Source: Cranoglanis bouderius (lineage: Eukaryota > Chordata > Actinopteri > Siluriformes > Cranoglanididae). From it: 64,000 nt of DNA. The notes below the pieces were generated by a model. It worked only from the letters and a program-made list of their open reading frames with translations, was not told the origin of the DNA and ran no database searches. A program made the translations under genes and the position numbers. Of this stretch, positions 1-13,837 are shown piece after piece (the first letter of the stretch is position 1; each line of letters begins with the position of its first letter). The stretch is taken from the NCBI GenBank assembly GCA_023630585.1, contig CM042543.1, positions 20,586,760 to 20,650,759 on the forward strand, given 5' to 3'.

Positions 1-856
1 TACTCAGTGAAATGTCCGTAGTGTTAAAGAAAACAAAGCTTTCAGTTTCGAAGGCCCGTGTAGCAGTACAGAGAAAGTGCAGAAGAGATGTGCATTAGGG
101 AAGTTGTATCCTGAAAGGCTACTTTCTCGGCCCACATGCCACAGTCTTAAGTGTCACACGGGAATCGAGAGTTTTGTAGGAGATCTGAAACCGCCTGATG
201 TTATCTGATCCTGATTCAGCCTGCAACTGGTTGGTTTTTGTGGTAGCATTTTGCCACTCCGACTTCCCTGGCTTTGTTCTCGGGCTCCGTCGGTTCTTGC
301 GCTGCATAGCCTGGCGCTGACTGCAGAAAACAGCAGGTTTCTCGCACAACCACTTCCTCCCTGGGTTTGGCTCTCTCCGAGCTCTTACTCAATTCTCTGT
401 CTCTTTATATAGCGCAATGTGAAGACTGGGCCAGTGCAGGACTCTCCGTTTGATATGAAACAAAACTGCAAGATTGGGGGTAGAAGTCAAACCCTGCTGT
501 GCCTCAGTCAGTGTGTGAGACACTGCGTGTTACTGTAAATTCACTGATTTAATGTTTCATTTTCAGTTAAAAACATGTTTATACTTCACTTGCTTTTCTT
601 TTCTTTTTCAGTTTAGTGAGTTAGGCACATTTGTTTAGCCAAGCTTGGTCATGCAGTACCTTGCAGTGCACAGTTCAGAGTTCTGCTGCTCGTAACACAA
701 TCATAAAGTGTGAAAACAATACAGTGTGTAGAGCAGCAATAGACCCGGATCAGGACTGGGAAAAACTGAGTTGTGCAAGTTAAGAACCTTGTTGAATGCA
801 AGAACCCCATAACATCTTCAGTAGAACATTTAGCCAGTATTCATTCTCCCTCACAC
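1..856. other. Non-coding stretch, nothing recognised
   Basis: Mixed-composition sequence with no long open frame that shows family features, splice structure or repeats. A 76-codon minus-strand frame at 119-349 has no recognisable motif and is treated as chance. No mobile-element end or microsatellite is visible here. Confidence 0.5.
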
Positions 857-867
857 ATTGGACCCAC

Positions 868-1149
868 ATCCACCCATTCATTTTCTGTACCACTTATTCT
901 ACACAGGGTTGCAGGGAGCCTGGAGCCTATCCCACGAGGTGGGGGACACCCTAGAGATGCCAATCAGACAATTTAGAGATGCCAGTCAGCCTACAACACA
1001 TGTCTTTGGACTGTGGGAGGAAAGCAGAGTACCTAGGGTAAACCCCCGAAGCACAGGGAGAACATGCAAACTCCACACACGAGGGGAATTGAACCCCCAA
1101 CCCCAGAGGTGCGAGGCAAATGTGTTAACCACTAAGCCACCATGCCCCC
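868..1149 (-). mobile_element. V-SINE (Mermaid/DANA-like), nearly full length
   Basis: tRNA-derived SINE read on the minus strand. The head at the right end has the pol III A box (GGTGGCTTAGTGGTTAAC) and a B-box-like GGGTTCAATTCCC. The middle has the conserved GCATGTTCTCCCTGTG and 'CAAAGACATG' core of V-SINEs. The tail at the left end has 'GATAAG..GTACAGAAAATGAATGG'. It is flanked by a perfect 11-bp target duplication (ATTGGACCCAC at 857-867 and 1150-1160), which fixes both ends and shows LINE-mediated insertion. It encodes no protein. The short frames crossing it are accidental. Confidence 0.9.
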
Positions 1150-1514
1150 ATTGGACCCACGTATTATCAAGAATAAAAATATCTGGTCTTAGAAGCAAGC
1201 TTGAATTAAAATAAAGTAATACATAGCAGATCTATGTTTTTATTCTCAACCACAATAAATGATCAACAGGAGCAACTTATGATTTTACAATTTTTTTACG
1301 AATATAAAAGTCATCCACACTTAGTCAATGGTTGAGTGACAGAATAAGCAACTTGTGTGTTCTTCAAACAATTAGAAACTGCAGGATATTATGATCACTG
1401 ACTGCTGAAGACGCTGGTGGAATTTAAAGTTTGGCTGTAATACAGTGCCTGACCTGGCATTAAATGGATGTGCATTGAATAAGTGAAGATATTTTTCTCT
1501 TCATTATATATTAG

Positions 1515-1582
<68 letters not shown>
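1515..1582. repeat. (ATT)n microsatellite
   Basis: About 68 bp of uninterrupted ATT trinucleotide repeat. The poly-leucine frame across it is an artefact of the repeat. Confidence 0.97.
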
Positions 1583-3289
1583 CAGATACACTGGTGAGTT
1601 TGAAAGCACTTCATTTCTTGCTGAAAGAGATGCACAACCTAGAGGCGTTCCATAAAGAAGTGGATGCTTCCCAAAGCTCTAACTGATGCCTCCTTGATTC
1701 CTTGATCCTACCCTTTCAAGTGAAGTAACCAAAGAACCAAGGAGGAATCAAGAAACACGGGGAGCCGAGCCATCTAGAGCGAGGATATACGTTATATATG
1801 TTACCTGTATGGAAGGTTTTTTTTTGTTTGTTTAAGCATATACTGTAAATTGTCCACCTCCACCCCCCACCTCCCCAAAAATGACAAACATTTGAATCAC
1901 AAATACAAAACTAATAATTTTAACTAAATAAACACTGGGTACAAATACAGTCCTTGCCTGAAAGTAAGTTCTATTTGTAATGCCTTTCTTTACAAATAGA
2001 GGAATCAGGTGATGAGTAGAATCTTGTTTAGGCTAAAACAACAACACTTAATTGAACATGTGATGTACAGTACATGTGCAATAATGTTTTAATTAAGGTT
2101 TTAGTGTGCAATTTAGTGTGTAAGCACTGTTCTATACAATTAATACAGCTGGGACACATGTCATCAATAAGTGCATTCACCAAAGGCACTTTAAAGCAAC
2201 GCAACAGTGGGCAGGAAAGTCTCATTTTGTAAGTATTATTCTCGATTCCTTGTGTCCTTGTTTCCTTTCCTTGCATCCTTGGATTAAGGGATATTGACTT
2301 CTGAAGAAATTAATTTTCACATCTTTTTACAGAACAAATTTATATAATTATGATAAACTATTTAAAAAAAATTCTCTGGCCAAAAACTGACACTTGTTTC
2401 TTTGTTTATATCTAAGGACATTATACCACCTTGACATTTTTACACTCCATTCAGCTTTGCTTTGCAGCCTAATAGAAGTGTACTCAATGTTCTAAGTTAA
2501 AGGATTAGTAGTATCAGCAGTGTAATGGTGTCACTGTAAAGCATGTAAGAATCATTTTGTGTAGTTAGAATTTGTAGGGAGGTTATGGCGGTGAGGATGT
2601 GGAGCTGAGCACTCCCATATGGGTTTTCATGTTTCATTGAGTTTAGCAGTTGAAGGATTGGCTGGCTGGGTGCCAATATGCACATGGGGATCACATCCAG
2701 CAGGTAATCTGTTTATTCAAGTGTTCTAGCCCTGTAAATGCAATTAAAGGAATGTTTCCTCATGCTAGGATCAACAGTTTGTTAGTTTTAATTGGAGAGC
2801 ATCCATGACAATATTAAGAAATTAAGGAAATGTCATCGTCTCTATGGATTTGATTTAGGCATTGGCCAGAGTGTGTCATTACATAATTGCTGAACTAAAG
2901 TGATTTTGCTTGTTTATTAAACCATGTAAGCAGTACCTTAAAGTGGCTATCTTCTTTCCCCATATGAAAGGCTGTAATGTGGCTATTATTAATTACAATT
3001 GATTCGTCTACACATTGATAGTGTGGTCTTAACTCCAAGCATTCTCAAAGGTACAGCTGAAATTCTTCTACTCTCTCCCATCCCTAATAGATATAGGATC
3101 AGGAATGTATCACATCAGCTAATGTCATGCTGTATTGATTTCTGTCTTCCTCACTGAGGTGTGCACTCTTGAGAAAAGGGAATGTGCATGCTGATGGAAG
3201 TTGTTTCTCATTATTTGTTCAGAGTTACCCTTCCCCCCCATCTCATTGCCACATGAATTATTCAAACTATGGTAATGAGCCTCTGAGGA
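1583..3289. other. AT-rich non-coding stretch with a weak inverted repeat
   Basis: No gene or classified element seen. CTTGATTCCT at about 1693 and AGGAATCAAG at about 1743 form a 10-bp stem with a loop of about 40 nt. A related TTCCTTG-rich run lies at about 2246-2290. This may be a decayed element but there is not enough to name it. Confidence 0.4.
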
Positions 3290-3610
3290 ATTTCGAGGGC
3301 CTCTTTGATAGTGGTTCAATGCAGCACCACGGAGCGAGGGAGGGAGTGGATCCAGAGACAAAGGCTGAATGACAGAGGCGCTCTGGGTGGGGTCAGGACC
3401 ACGTGCTTTTTGTGCCCCCACCACAGCCCTGACTTTGCAGAGGACCCTGTGCCTGCTTGTGCCGTGTCCCAGAGCTCTACTATAAAAGGGCCGCCTTACA
3501 AAACTTGGAAAGGGGATGTGAGAAAGAGAAGGGGATGTAGGCCTTGACTCACGCCTGCTCCATGCCACTCTCCCCAGCCGATTGAAGGGATGCCGCTCAG
3601 ATCCACTCTC
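3290..3610. other. GC-richer block, candidate regulatory sequence
   Basis: This block is richer in G+C than its flanks and holds a CACGTG E-box (3400-3405) upstream of a TATA box (3481-3489). A 147-codon minus-strand frame (3125-3568) spans it but has no recognisable domain and looks like chance within GC-rich DNA. Whether it is a promoter, an enhancer or plain sequence cannot be settled from one genome. Confidence 0.25.
3481..3489 (+). promoter_or_regulatory. TATA box (TATAAAAGG), possible core promoter
   Basis: A perfect TATAAAAGG within GC-rich surroundings on the plus strand. The next 100 bp show no long frame and no obvious donor site, so a transcript start near 3511-3515 is only a possibility. 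A chance match is quite likely in 64 kb. Confidence 0.2.
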
Positions 3611-3983
3611 AGATCCAGTTTCATATCCACTTCTGGTTCCAACATTAGGGCGTCACGCCCGTCTCTGTGGGGGCGGTGCTTATTAGATCTGGTTATCAGT
3701 TCTGCCACAACTTTCTGGAAATCATGTGGAATTTGAGTTCATATGTCAGACATTGAATATTACTGACTCCATTTCCATAAAAGGTGGGATTTTTTTCTAA
3801 AATGAAATAAAAACACAAATCTGTGATTTGTCAAGTCTCTTGAAACATTAATTAACTGACAAAAGTACAAAGAAAAGATATTCAATGTTTTCACTGACCT
3901 ACTTAATTGTATTTTGTAAATATAAACAAATTTAGAATTTGATGCCTTCAACACACTCAAAAAAAGTTGGGACAGAGGCATGT

Positions 3984-5203
3984 TTACCACTGTGTTACAT
4001 CACCCTTCCTTTTAATTACACTTTTTAATCATTTGGGAACTAAGGATACTAATTGTTGCAGTTTTGCTTGTGGAATTTTTGCCTATTCTTGCTTGATACA
4101 AGACTTCAGCTGCTCAACAGTCCTTGGTCGCCATTGTCTGATTCTCCTCTTCATGATTCGCCATAGGAGACAGATCTGGACTGCTGGCAGGCCAGTCAAG
4201 CACACGCACTCTGTGTCTACGAAGCCACACTGTTGTAGCATGTGCAGAATGAGGCCTGGCATCGTCCTGCTGAAATAACCATTGACTTCCTGGGAAAAGA
4301 CGATGCCTTGATGGCAGCATATGTCTCTCTAAAATCCCAATATACGCCTCTGCGTCAATGGTACCTTCACACATATGCAAGTCACCCATGCCGTGGGCAC
4401 TGATGCACCCCCATACCATCATAGATGCTGGCTTTTGCACCTTTCGCTTAGAACAGTCTGCTTGATCTTTTTCATCTTTGGCACAGAGAACTCGACGTCC
4501 GTTTTTCCCAAAACAAGCTGAAATGTGGACTCATCTGACCACAGCACACGTTTCCACTGCCTTTCAGTTCATCTGAGATGAGCTCCGGCCCAGAGAACTC
4601 GGCGGCATTTCTGCATAGAGTTGATGTGTGGCTTCATCATTGCATAATAGAGTTTCGGGTTGCATTTCTGGATGCAGCAGCGGACTGTGTTAAGTGACAA
4701 TGGTTTTCTGAAGTACTCCCGAGCCCATGTGGTTATATTTATCACAGTAGCATGATTTCTCAGGCAATGCCACCTGAGGGTTCGAAGGTCACACACATTC
4801 AACAGTGGTTTCTGGCCTTGCCCTTTACGCAATGAGATTTCTTCGGATTCCCTGAATCTTTTCACAATATTATGCACTGTAGATGGTGAAAGACCTACAG
4901 TGGGTATAGAAAAGAATCACCCCCCTTTAAAATAATCACACTTTGTTGCTTTTCAGCCTGAAATGAAATATCTTTCACTTGGGTGTTATAAGTTGCACTG
5001 AGTAAATACAGCTGGATAAAACAAAAACTGTGTCCGTCTTCATTTCAGGCTGAAAAGCAACAAAATGCGATCATTTTAAAGGGGGGTGATTCTTTCTATA
5101 CCCACTGTAAATTATTTGTAATCTTGAGTTGAGCAATGTTCTTTTTGAACTGATTGACAATTCTCTCGTGACATTTGGCACAAAGTGGTGAGCCACGACA
5201 GAT
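3984..5203 (-). pseudogene. Tc1-family transposase, multiply broken
   Basis: This encoded a DD34E cut-and-paste transposase of about 340 residues with an N-terminal paired-type DNA-binding region and a C-terminal catalytic domain. Recognisable pieces: an N-terminal helix-turn-helix (HNIVKRFRES, 4848-4877), the first catalytic Asp in WSDES just after 4569, VWGCIS (about 4412) and the second catalytic Asp in FQQDDARPHSAH. Damage seen: the start codon reads ATC at 5201-5203; a MITE splits the frame at 4898-5107; TGA at 4569-4571 replaces an expected Trp; a one-base loss lies near 4505; a short deletion near 4160 removes the segment holding the third catalytic acid; TAG lies at 4083-4085 and TGA at 4029-4031. 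A TATAAAAGGAGC box lies about 40 nt before the old start. It cannot be functional. Confidence 0.93.
4898..5107. mobile_element. 210-bp MITE nested in the Tc1 transposase
   Basis: Terminal inverted repeats of about 70 bp (4898-4967 and 5039-5107) start CAGTGGGTATAGAAA and contain a CACCCCCCTTTAAAAT run and 'CAGCCTGAAATGAA'. TA is duplicated at 4896-4897 and 5108-5109. The two TA copies fall exactly where the transposase frame is interrupted: removing the insert plus one TA rejoins the reading frame, independent proof of the boundaries. It has no coding capacity. TA duplication and the ends fit a Tc1/mariner nonautonomous family. Confidence 0.93.
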
Positions 5204-5740
5204 CCTTGCTTGCAAAGACTGAGCTTTTGGTGGATGCTCCTTTTATACCCAGTCCTGATACTCTCCCCTGTTACCAATTAACCCGATCCTCCAAAAAGCT
5301 GTTACTTGAATATTCTATATATTAAATATATCTATATTAAATATTCTTTTTTTGAGTGTGTTGAAGGCATCAAATTCTAAATTTGTTTATATTTACAAAA
5401 TGTAATTAAGTTGGTCACTGAAAACATTGATTATCTTTTCTTTGTACTTTTGTCAGTTAATTAAAGTTTCAAGAGACTTGACAAATCACAGATTTTTATT
5501 TTTATTGCATTTTAGAAAAAATCCCAACTTTTATGGAAATGTGGTTAGTATTACGTGGAGCTTTTGGTTTAAAATAATAGAGGAAGTGTACTTACATATC
5601 ATTTATTATTTATTAGCAAATACATTTGACAGGCAGACAGATCGACCTTTTAACCCCAGCAATTCAGCACTTACGAACGGCTCACACTTAGTCCGTGGTA
5701 CATTCAGTTGCCCATTTTGCTGTAGATTTGGTGAAGTGTT

Positions 5741-6047
5741 CATGGAGCTGTGATTCCCAGTTCTGAGCTTAGGTTAGTGTCCATTTGTGCTTTGCATGTT
5801 CTCTCCGTGTCCACATGGGTTCATCCATGTTCTATGGTTTCCTCACACCTCTCAAAAAAACATCCTGGTAGGTAAATTAGGTAGATAGTGACTCTAAATT
5901 GCCCCTAGTTGTGAATGTTGGTGTGGATGGTGTACCATCCATGGTGTATTCCCAATTCACACCCAGTGTTCCCAGGATAGGCACCAGAGCCACGCCTGGT
6001 CAGAGACCAGGATAATGTGGCGCCTGAAGATAAAGGAATGATTTCTT
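5741..6047 (+). mobile_element. SINE, diverged (Merman-like), head degraded
   Basis: The V-SINE core is recognisable on the plus strand: TTGCATGTTCTC, 'TCCATG..TTTCCTC', 'TCTAAATTGCC', then a tail with 'CCCAGGATAGGC..CCAGAGCCACGC' and 'AGACCAGGATAA'. The tRNA-like head at the left is badly decayed and no target duplication is visible, so the ends are approximate. Confidence 0.7.
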
Positions 6048-6893
6048 GAACAAACACAATAATAATTTATCCCCTTTGTCTTAATGAGCACTAGAACCTG
6101 ATCAGGAGAATCACTGAGAAACACTGTGGCAGACTGGACAGAGGGGCTTAGAGGGGGCTATAATGAACCAGGCCAATCATGAAAGCCTGTCATTAGCCTT
6201 TCACAGATGCCCATACTGTTCCCAGCCGGTTCGAGGACTTGACGATAATGTTGAAAAAAAAAAAAAAAACCTGACATGAGACCAGTGGAGTCAGATGGCG
6301 GGCATCAGGATGAAGCCTGGAGCCTGGAACTCGGGCCTGTTCTCAGAACAGCTCCTCTGCTCTGCCGCTTCATTACCATTTGAATCCCGAGGATGGGGTT
6401 AAAAAAAAAGGAAGGGGAGAAAGCCTGGGCCCAGCAGAGGGCCAGATCCATATGGAGCTGCCGAGTCCTGGAATGAATAGTGAATGGGACGGCTGCTGCT
6501 GCTGGAATCTGCCTCACAGCCCTTTTTTGTGAACAGGATGACCAGTGGCAAGAGGGATCTTTCGCAGATGGCCCACACTATAAATAGGTAGATGGTCGAT
6601 CTCCTTGGCTGTCATTCTGTCTGTCCTGCTTATTCCACTCCGTGCCTGGCCCCTGCCAGCGAATTAGGCCACACATTACATGGCTTTAATATGGTTGTGG
6701 GATTAGAAGCATGACATGTTCCATTGGTCAGATATATACTGTTCAGATGCATTGTGAACATGCACAACTCGATAAGTCAGTCTGGACATCAATATCTTAG
6801 CTTTTTTATTTACGTCATAAATAAATCCAGCCCTGCTTTGCAGTATGAGGGCTCTTTGTCATTAATGTAATCTTAATGCTGAATTCCATCTGG
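6048..6893. other. Non-coding, with a candidate regulatory block at 6090-6650
   Basis: No gene visible. The section 6090-6650 has few repeats, balanced composition and a perfect MEF2-type site, so it is a plausible conserved non-coding element. Conservation cannot be tested here. A 16-bp poly-A run lies near 6254-6269. Confidence 0.3.
6578..6587. promoter_or_regulatory. MEF2-type site / TATA-like box (CTATAAATAG)
   Basis: CTATAAATAG is a perfect match to the MEF2 consensus YTAWWWWTAR and also resembles a TATA box. A single site of this length occurs by chance at this window size, so function is only suggested by its position in a repeat-poor block. Confidence 0.2.
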
Positions 6894-6894
6894 C

Positions 6895-6988
<94 letters not shown>

Positions 6989-6994
6989 TGTGTG
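6894..6994. repeat. Compound (TG)n(AG)n(TG)n microsatellite
   Basis: A short TG run switches to about 77 bp of uninterrupted AG and back to TG. Confidence 0.97.
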
Positions 6995-7189
6995 CACGCG
7001 CATATGTGTGAGTTTGTTAATAGACTAGACACAAGACACACTCCATTTGTAGTTGTGTGAGCACAGACATGCCTTTTAAAGTTATGCAGGCCAAAAAGAG
7101 CGGCACTGTATTTCTCTTCCCGTTTTGGCTACCTCTGGCACTGATCATTTAAACACAGATATAGTGAGCTGTCTTGTCACAAACACAAA

Positions 7190-9299
<2,110 letters not shown>

Positions 9300-9475
9300 C
9301 AGCAACTTTTAGCTTTTAGGCTACTGATCAGAAGGTTGTGAGTTCAAATCCCATTTGCAAAGTTGCCACTGTTGGATCCTTGACAAAGGCCCTTCATTCT
9401 CAACTACTCAATTGACAGTATCGAGCGTACTGTAAGTTGCTTTGAAAAGCTTCAATCATATAAATAAATGTAATC
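9300..9475 (+). mobile_element. tRNA-derived SINE, second family
   Basis: The head has a decayed A box followed by 'CTACTGATCAGAAGGTTGTG' and a B-box-like GAGTTCAAATCC. It is followed by the family's 'GCCACTGTTGGATCCTTGA' and 'GTAAGTTGCTTTGAAAAG' stretches and an AT-rich 'ATAAATAAATGTAA' tail. This family is distinct from the V-SINEs. Other pieces lie at 23196-23331 and 62421-62599. Confidence 0.8.
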
Positions 9476-11793
9476 TACACATCTACACAGACTATACCAG
9501 TGTTACTGCTTTCCTGAGAATAAAACATTGTCAGCAATGGGATTGACCACTGAAGATCAGTCAAATATGTAACTAAGTGCAAACAGCAACTATAACAGAC
9601 GGGCAGAGGAACGCAAAACAGGCTATTTCGTTCAAGCTGTACTCATATAAAGTCATAATTACGGCCAGTTAAACATAATAAAAAATAATCAGAGACCTTG
9701 GGGAAAAACATTTAAGTGCAATAAGTAATTAGTCACTTTTCACTAAAGGATTTGATTGTCTTGCTTAAGGGAAGACTGCTGGCTCCACTCACATGGATAA
9801 CCAATTTAAAAAAATGTCCATGGCCAGTTCTGTTTGTGTCTCTGGCAGCCATTGTGCTTTACCTCATTGTGGGGTTTCTAAATATAGGGTGCAGCCTTGC
9901 CAAAACGCTGAGCCATCCTTAAGCCTTTTGCTTAAGCCTCGTTTTAACCATAAGAATGATATTTGCACCACTGGACAATTAATTCCCATACAACGTTCAG
10001 ACAATATAAATATGTTACAATGTTGTGATGTGATGTTTTAAATTGTTGGGAATGTTATCAGTGTGTGACAGTGGCTGTAGACAGTGATGATAGTGTCATG
10101 GTGTGTGTGTGTATGTGTGTGTGTGTGTGTCTGAGGGGAAGCAGACCTCCATTCTGTTGCCCAGCCTGAGCAGCAGATTTCAGGGAGAGGGCAGATGGAC
10201 GAGGATCAAACTTCATTCTCTCTCTTTCTCACTCTTTCTTGCATTACGTCCTGTCTGAGTTCATTCTAACTGTAACACATTGTTGGTGGCTATACAATTA
10301 CTGGCATGCTTGTAAGAAACCACCCAACAAAAAAGTATTACAATAGATTTTAATTTGTGAGTCCTCAACATCTACTACAGAATATCAGTTTGTCTATTCG
10401 ATTAACAGCAAACTGTCATACAAAAATGATAGCTACAAACTCCATTACCATAAATCAAATACTTCTCTGGCATTCCCCTTCTGGCTCCAAAGGTTAGAAC
10501 AGATGTTGGGAGAGAGGACAAAATGGACATCATCCCCGCAGAGAGGAGCTTTTTTTCTTCTCAGTGGCTATTGCAGGCTCCTTGAAATGCTAATGCCGAG
10601 AGCGAGTGTGGTCCAGAGCCACATAGACAGACGGTGGGAATGGAGCATGATCTCTCTGAAAGTACCTTTCCCCCAAAATATGTTCCTCAAACCAGAAGGC
10701 ATTAGCAAGTGGAGAAGAAAAGTAACAGACACATAAACACACATGAACCCTGTACAATCTGTGTGTGATTCACTTTAAGACCATTTTTAGGTCGAAGGTG
10801 TGTTTTCATTAATGACGGCTACAGTGACTGATGATGATGATAACTGACAAAGCAATCGCCTTTGTTAAATGAACTCTTAAATAAATTAATTTCCCTTTAG
10901 ATTCACCTGCCTTGGAATTTCATCAACACTGACATGAAAATGTTGTCATGAGTCTCTCTTTCCTTCCTCCTTCCATCTTTTTCATTTGGCACAAGCTGGA
11001 CAGTTAATCACCCGGGGCTGATCCCATCAAAAAACTTTTAAAACTGTACTTCTAAATAGACTGTTTCCATGCATTTTTTCTTGCATGTGAGGACTAATTG
11101 CTTAAAGTTTTTTTTTTTTTTAAATTGGACAAAAAGTTGGATTTATCATAAAACTTGCCTCGGGTGTTAACACTGTTTGCAGGACTACCAGACTGACAAA
11201 ATATAAAACTTTTTTTTATCTAACATGAGACTAGGCTAGTTTGGTGTCGCTAGCCAAGGGGAGGCACAACTGAACCATCACTGTACGGGTTTAGCTGCTA
11301 CAGAGCCATGCAAAGCACATTAGCTGTCCTTATGCTCTGCTCATATCATGTTCACGTAACTTGGATCTCATATAGACATTTACACACCTTGTTTTCCTGC
11401 TCAGCATGAGAGGATGTTAGTGTTTCAGTTTCAACCCTTTTACTGGTAAAAAGAAAAAAAAAAAAAAAACCCAAACATTTTCCCAATAAGAGTCAGCCAA
11501 TAAGACACGAGTATTTCCACGTATTTTCCTGTAAACCCTGTCTGATTGGTCTTGCAACCCCGAATGCCCAGGTCAGGTTCAACCCCTGCTGTTATCTCTA
11601 CACAGATAAAGAGAAAGGCATCTTGGAGTTAAATATATGTTTAAAATGTTTTGGTAAATTCTTCACTCATCCAACATGACCATCTAATTAGAAATTTGTA
11701 CGTTATACATGGCTATTGCTATCCATTTTCACTAGCCAGTTTCTTTTTTTTTCTCTTTGAATTGCACAAATTTATCTTGCACGCTTGTATGCT
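9476..11793. other. Non-coding, candidate regulatory blocks, imperfect (GT)n
   Basis: No gene visible. An imperfect GT repeat spans about 10098-10131. Two repeat-free blocks of balanced composition (10140-10240 and 10490-10740) look like candidate conserved non-coding DNA. A 77-codon frame at 10503-10736 has no recognisable features. Confidence 0.35.
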
Positions 11794-11818
11794 CACGCAC
11801 ACACACTTACACACGCAC

Positions 11819-11872
<54 letters not shown>
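11794..11872. repeat. (CA)n microsatellite
   Basis: An imperfect start is followed by about 48 bp of pure CA. The 172-codon frame that runs through it (11651-12169) translates the repeat as His-Thr and is not a gene. Confidence 0.95.
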
Positions 11873-11873
<1 letters not shown>

Positions 11874-13200
11874 CTGGTGGCCCCAGCAGCAGCTGGCGGG
11901 CTGGGCTGAGTGGAGCTCCTCTAAAGCCGGGCTGTAGAGGCCATGTGGACACTTTAAAGCTCATCTCTGCAGCCTGTGAAGTTGTTAAGGAGCTCTGTAC
12001 ATTGGCGGATGCCACTGAGAATTCCATGCCAGCTGTAGCACGTGGCCTGCACCCCCCACTTTTCTGTCTGTCTCTCTTTCTGTTTCTTTCACTTGCCATC
12101 TCTGGTGTAGTCTCTTGTCCTGAATGCCATCTGCGCAGAGTGAAGTCTTTACCTGCCTGGGCTGTTTAGAGACCCTCCACAGAGGAGGAGACATTTGTTT
12201 CTGGTTTGTGCTGGAAGCTAGTTTAATATTTGTCTTGCTCATAAACAGCATTCTACTGAACTGTTATCTGTGCTGTTGAATGGAATATGAAAGGAAATGC
12301 ATGAAGCACAACCGTGAACAGCTTACTTTATTGTACACCAAGGAACATATCATAAAACACCATTTAATATATGCTGTTCTTAGGTTTCCTCTGCAATATG
12401 TCATTTAATTGGCAACAAAATAGACTAGAACAGTCCTTGCATACTTAACATAGTTTGAAAAACCTCTGGACAGATGCGCTCTATTGTTAGGTTGTTGTCA
12501 TGCTGATGCTGAAGAGCTCTTCTTTGTTGTTTTATCTGAAGGTAAGGTCAGTATAGATCTGGCGTTCCACTCTTGTATTCACACTTTGTAAGTGTGCCGG
12601 TGGGGCTCGTTCACAGTCGTGTCACTGCACAGCTGTTCACACTTCCCCAAGTGTACCCCTGTGGATGAGCAGTTCCAGCTGGGCTGCTATCCTCACCTGA
12701 GGAGAAGTGTACGTGGGTGTCATAGTCGCAAACCTGTCCTTCTCACTATATCTCAACTTTTCCTTCCGCCCTCTACAATTGTATTCTTAAGCATGTGTGG
12801 CAAAGGCACTGCCACTGACAATCTGGCTATGAAACAGACCTGGCAGGTTTCTCTGTAAGCAAAGCACTTGGAGCATTCTCACTCCACCTGACAGGAATCA
12901 GGCATGTCTCTCACCTTTCTCTTCCCTGCACGTTCTGCCTCCCTTTTCCCATATGAGGAGAAATTACAGCTCAGAGGGCTGTAAAGAAAAGTGCATGTCC
13001 TCAGGATGGGTGTCCATCTGTCTCCAGGAGTGTTTCCTGTTCCCTGCAGCACAGACTGTTCGTGCACGCATGCCTTCAGTAAGCCACCACTGCTGCCCCC
13101 TTTACTCTGAACCACTTTGAGGCCAGCTAATAAGGGACATCCCTTTAGCATTAATGGATGTTGGATTTTGGTATTGTGCATAACATTATGCAGAAAATGT
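11873..13200. other. Non-coding stretch
   Basis: 11880-12180 is GC-richer, but no frame shows a domain or a bounded exon. The rest is plain sequence. Nothing else recognised. Confidence 0.4.
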
Positions 13201-13210
13201 TATAAGGACT

Positions 13211-13537
13211 GGGGCACGGTGGCTTAGTGGTTAGCATGTTTGTCTTGCACCTGTGGGGTTGGGGGTTTGAATCCTGCCTCTGCTCTGTGTGTGTGGAGTC
13301 TGCATGTTCTTCCTGTGCTTTGGGGGTTTCCTCCGGGTACTCCGGTTTCTTCCCCAGTCCAAAAACATGGGCTGATAACTCCAAATTGTCCATAGTGTGT
13401 GCGATTGTGCCGTGTAATTTGTTGCCACCCCATCCAGGGTGTCTCCTGCCTTGTGCCCCAAGTTCCCTAGGCTAGACTCCAGGCTCCCCCACAAGCCGGT
13501 GTAGGATAAGTGGTATGGAAAATGGATGGATGGATGG
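13211..13537 (+). mobile_element. V-SINE (Mermaid/DANA-like), full length
   Basis: Complete plus-strand copy. The head has A box GGTGGCTTAGTGGTTAGC and B-box-like GGTTTGAATCC, followed by the core 'TTTCCTCCGGGTACTCCGG' and 'CCAGTCCAAAAACATG'. The tail 'GGATAAG..GGAAAATGGATGGATGG' ends in a short GGAT repeat. It is flanked by a 10-bp target duplication TATAAGGACT (13201-13210 and 13538-13547). Its ends and structure make it a good reference copy for the degraded ones in this window. Confidence 0.93.
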
Positions 13538-13795
13538 TATAAGGACTGAATCAATATTACAGACATGTTCTGTATAGGTTTTTAAATGATGTGCAACACT
13601 GGACCATCTTGTACCGTTTACTGGACCCTACAAAATAATGTCATTATAATTTTGAGCCCATTCAGAGCTAGCTAGCTGAGTTGCACCAAAACATTCCCAT
13701 TTTACCTCTTTCACTGAGTCCAAAAACTCACCAACTCAAACAGGTACAAGCTTTTGGCACAAAGCTTGTACCTGTTATGAAATTGTAAGCAAGCC

Positions 13796-13837
13796 TTTTA
13801 TTTATTTATTTATTTAGTTATTTATTTATTTATTTTT
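13796..13837. repeat. (TTTA)n microsatellite
   Basis: About 42 bp of TTTA repeat with one TTAG interruption. Confidence 0.9.

Larger units (their letters stand above)
3763..5548 (-). mobile_element. Tc1-like DNA transposon, full length but defective
   Basis: Long inverted repeats of about 210 bp (3763-about 3975 and about 5340-5548) flank a decayed transposase on the minus strand. TA duplications sit at 3761-3762 and 5549-5550, as expected for Tc1/mariner. Each arm carries an outer and an inner AAA(A)GTTGGGA-type motif (outer near 3777, inner 3964-3973), the IR/DR arrangement of paired transposase-binding sites known from Sleeping Beauty. A 210-bp MITE is nested inside at 4898-5107. Without it the element would be about 1.57 kb, normal for Tc1. 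The arms differ at a moderate number of sites, so the insertion is not recent. Confidence 0.93.

Noticed and set aside
119..349. 76-codon minus-strand frame at the window start
   Set aside because: Basic, low-information sequence with no recognisable motif and no exon signals.
1686..2290. TTCCTTG/CAAGGAA-rich inverted words as a MITE
   Set aside because: Only a 10-bp stem and scattered similar words, without defined ends or target duplication.
3125..3568. 147-codon minus-strand frame
   Set aside because: No domain, signal or splice structure. It lies in a GC-richer block where stops are rarer, and overlapping frames of 67-80 codons exist on the other strand.
11651..12169. 172-codon frame with a long His-Thr run
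   Set aside because: Most of its length is a translated (CA)n microsatellite. The part after it has no family features.
13211..13300. tRNA-gene-like A and B boxes (also at 1100, 47230, 53745, 55400, 62425)
   Set aside because: Each belongs to a SINE head. None folds into a full cloverleaf with a plausible anticodon arm.
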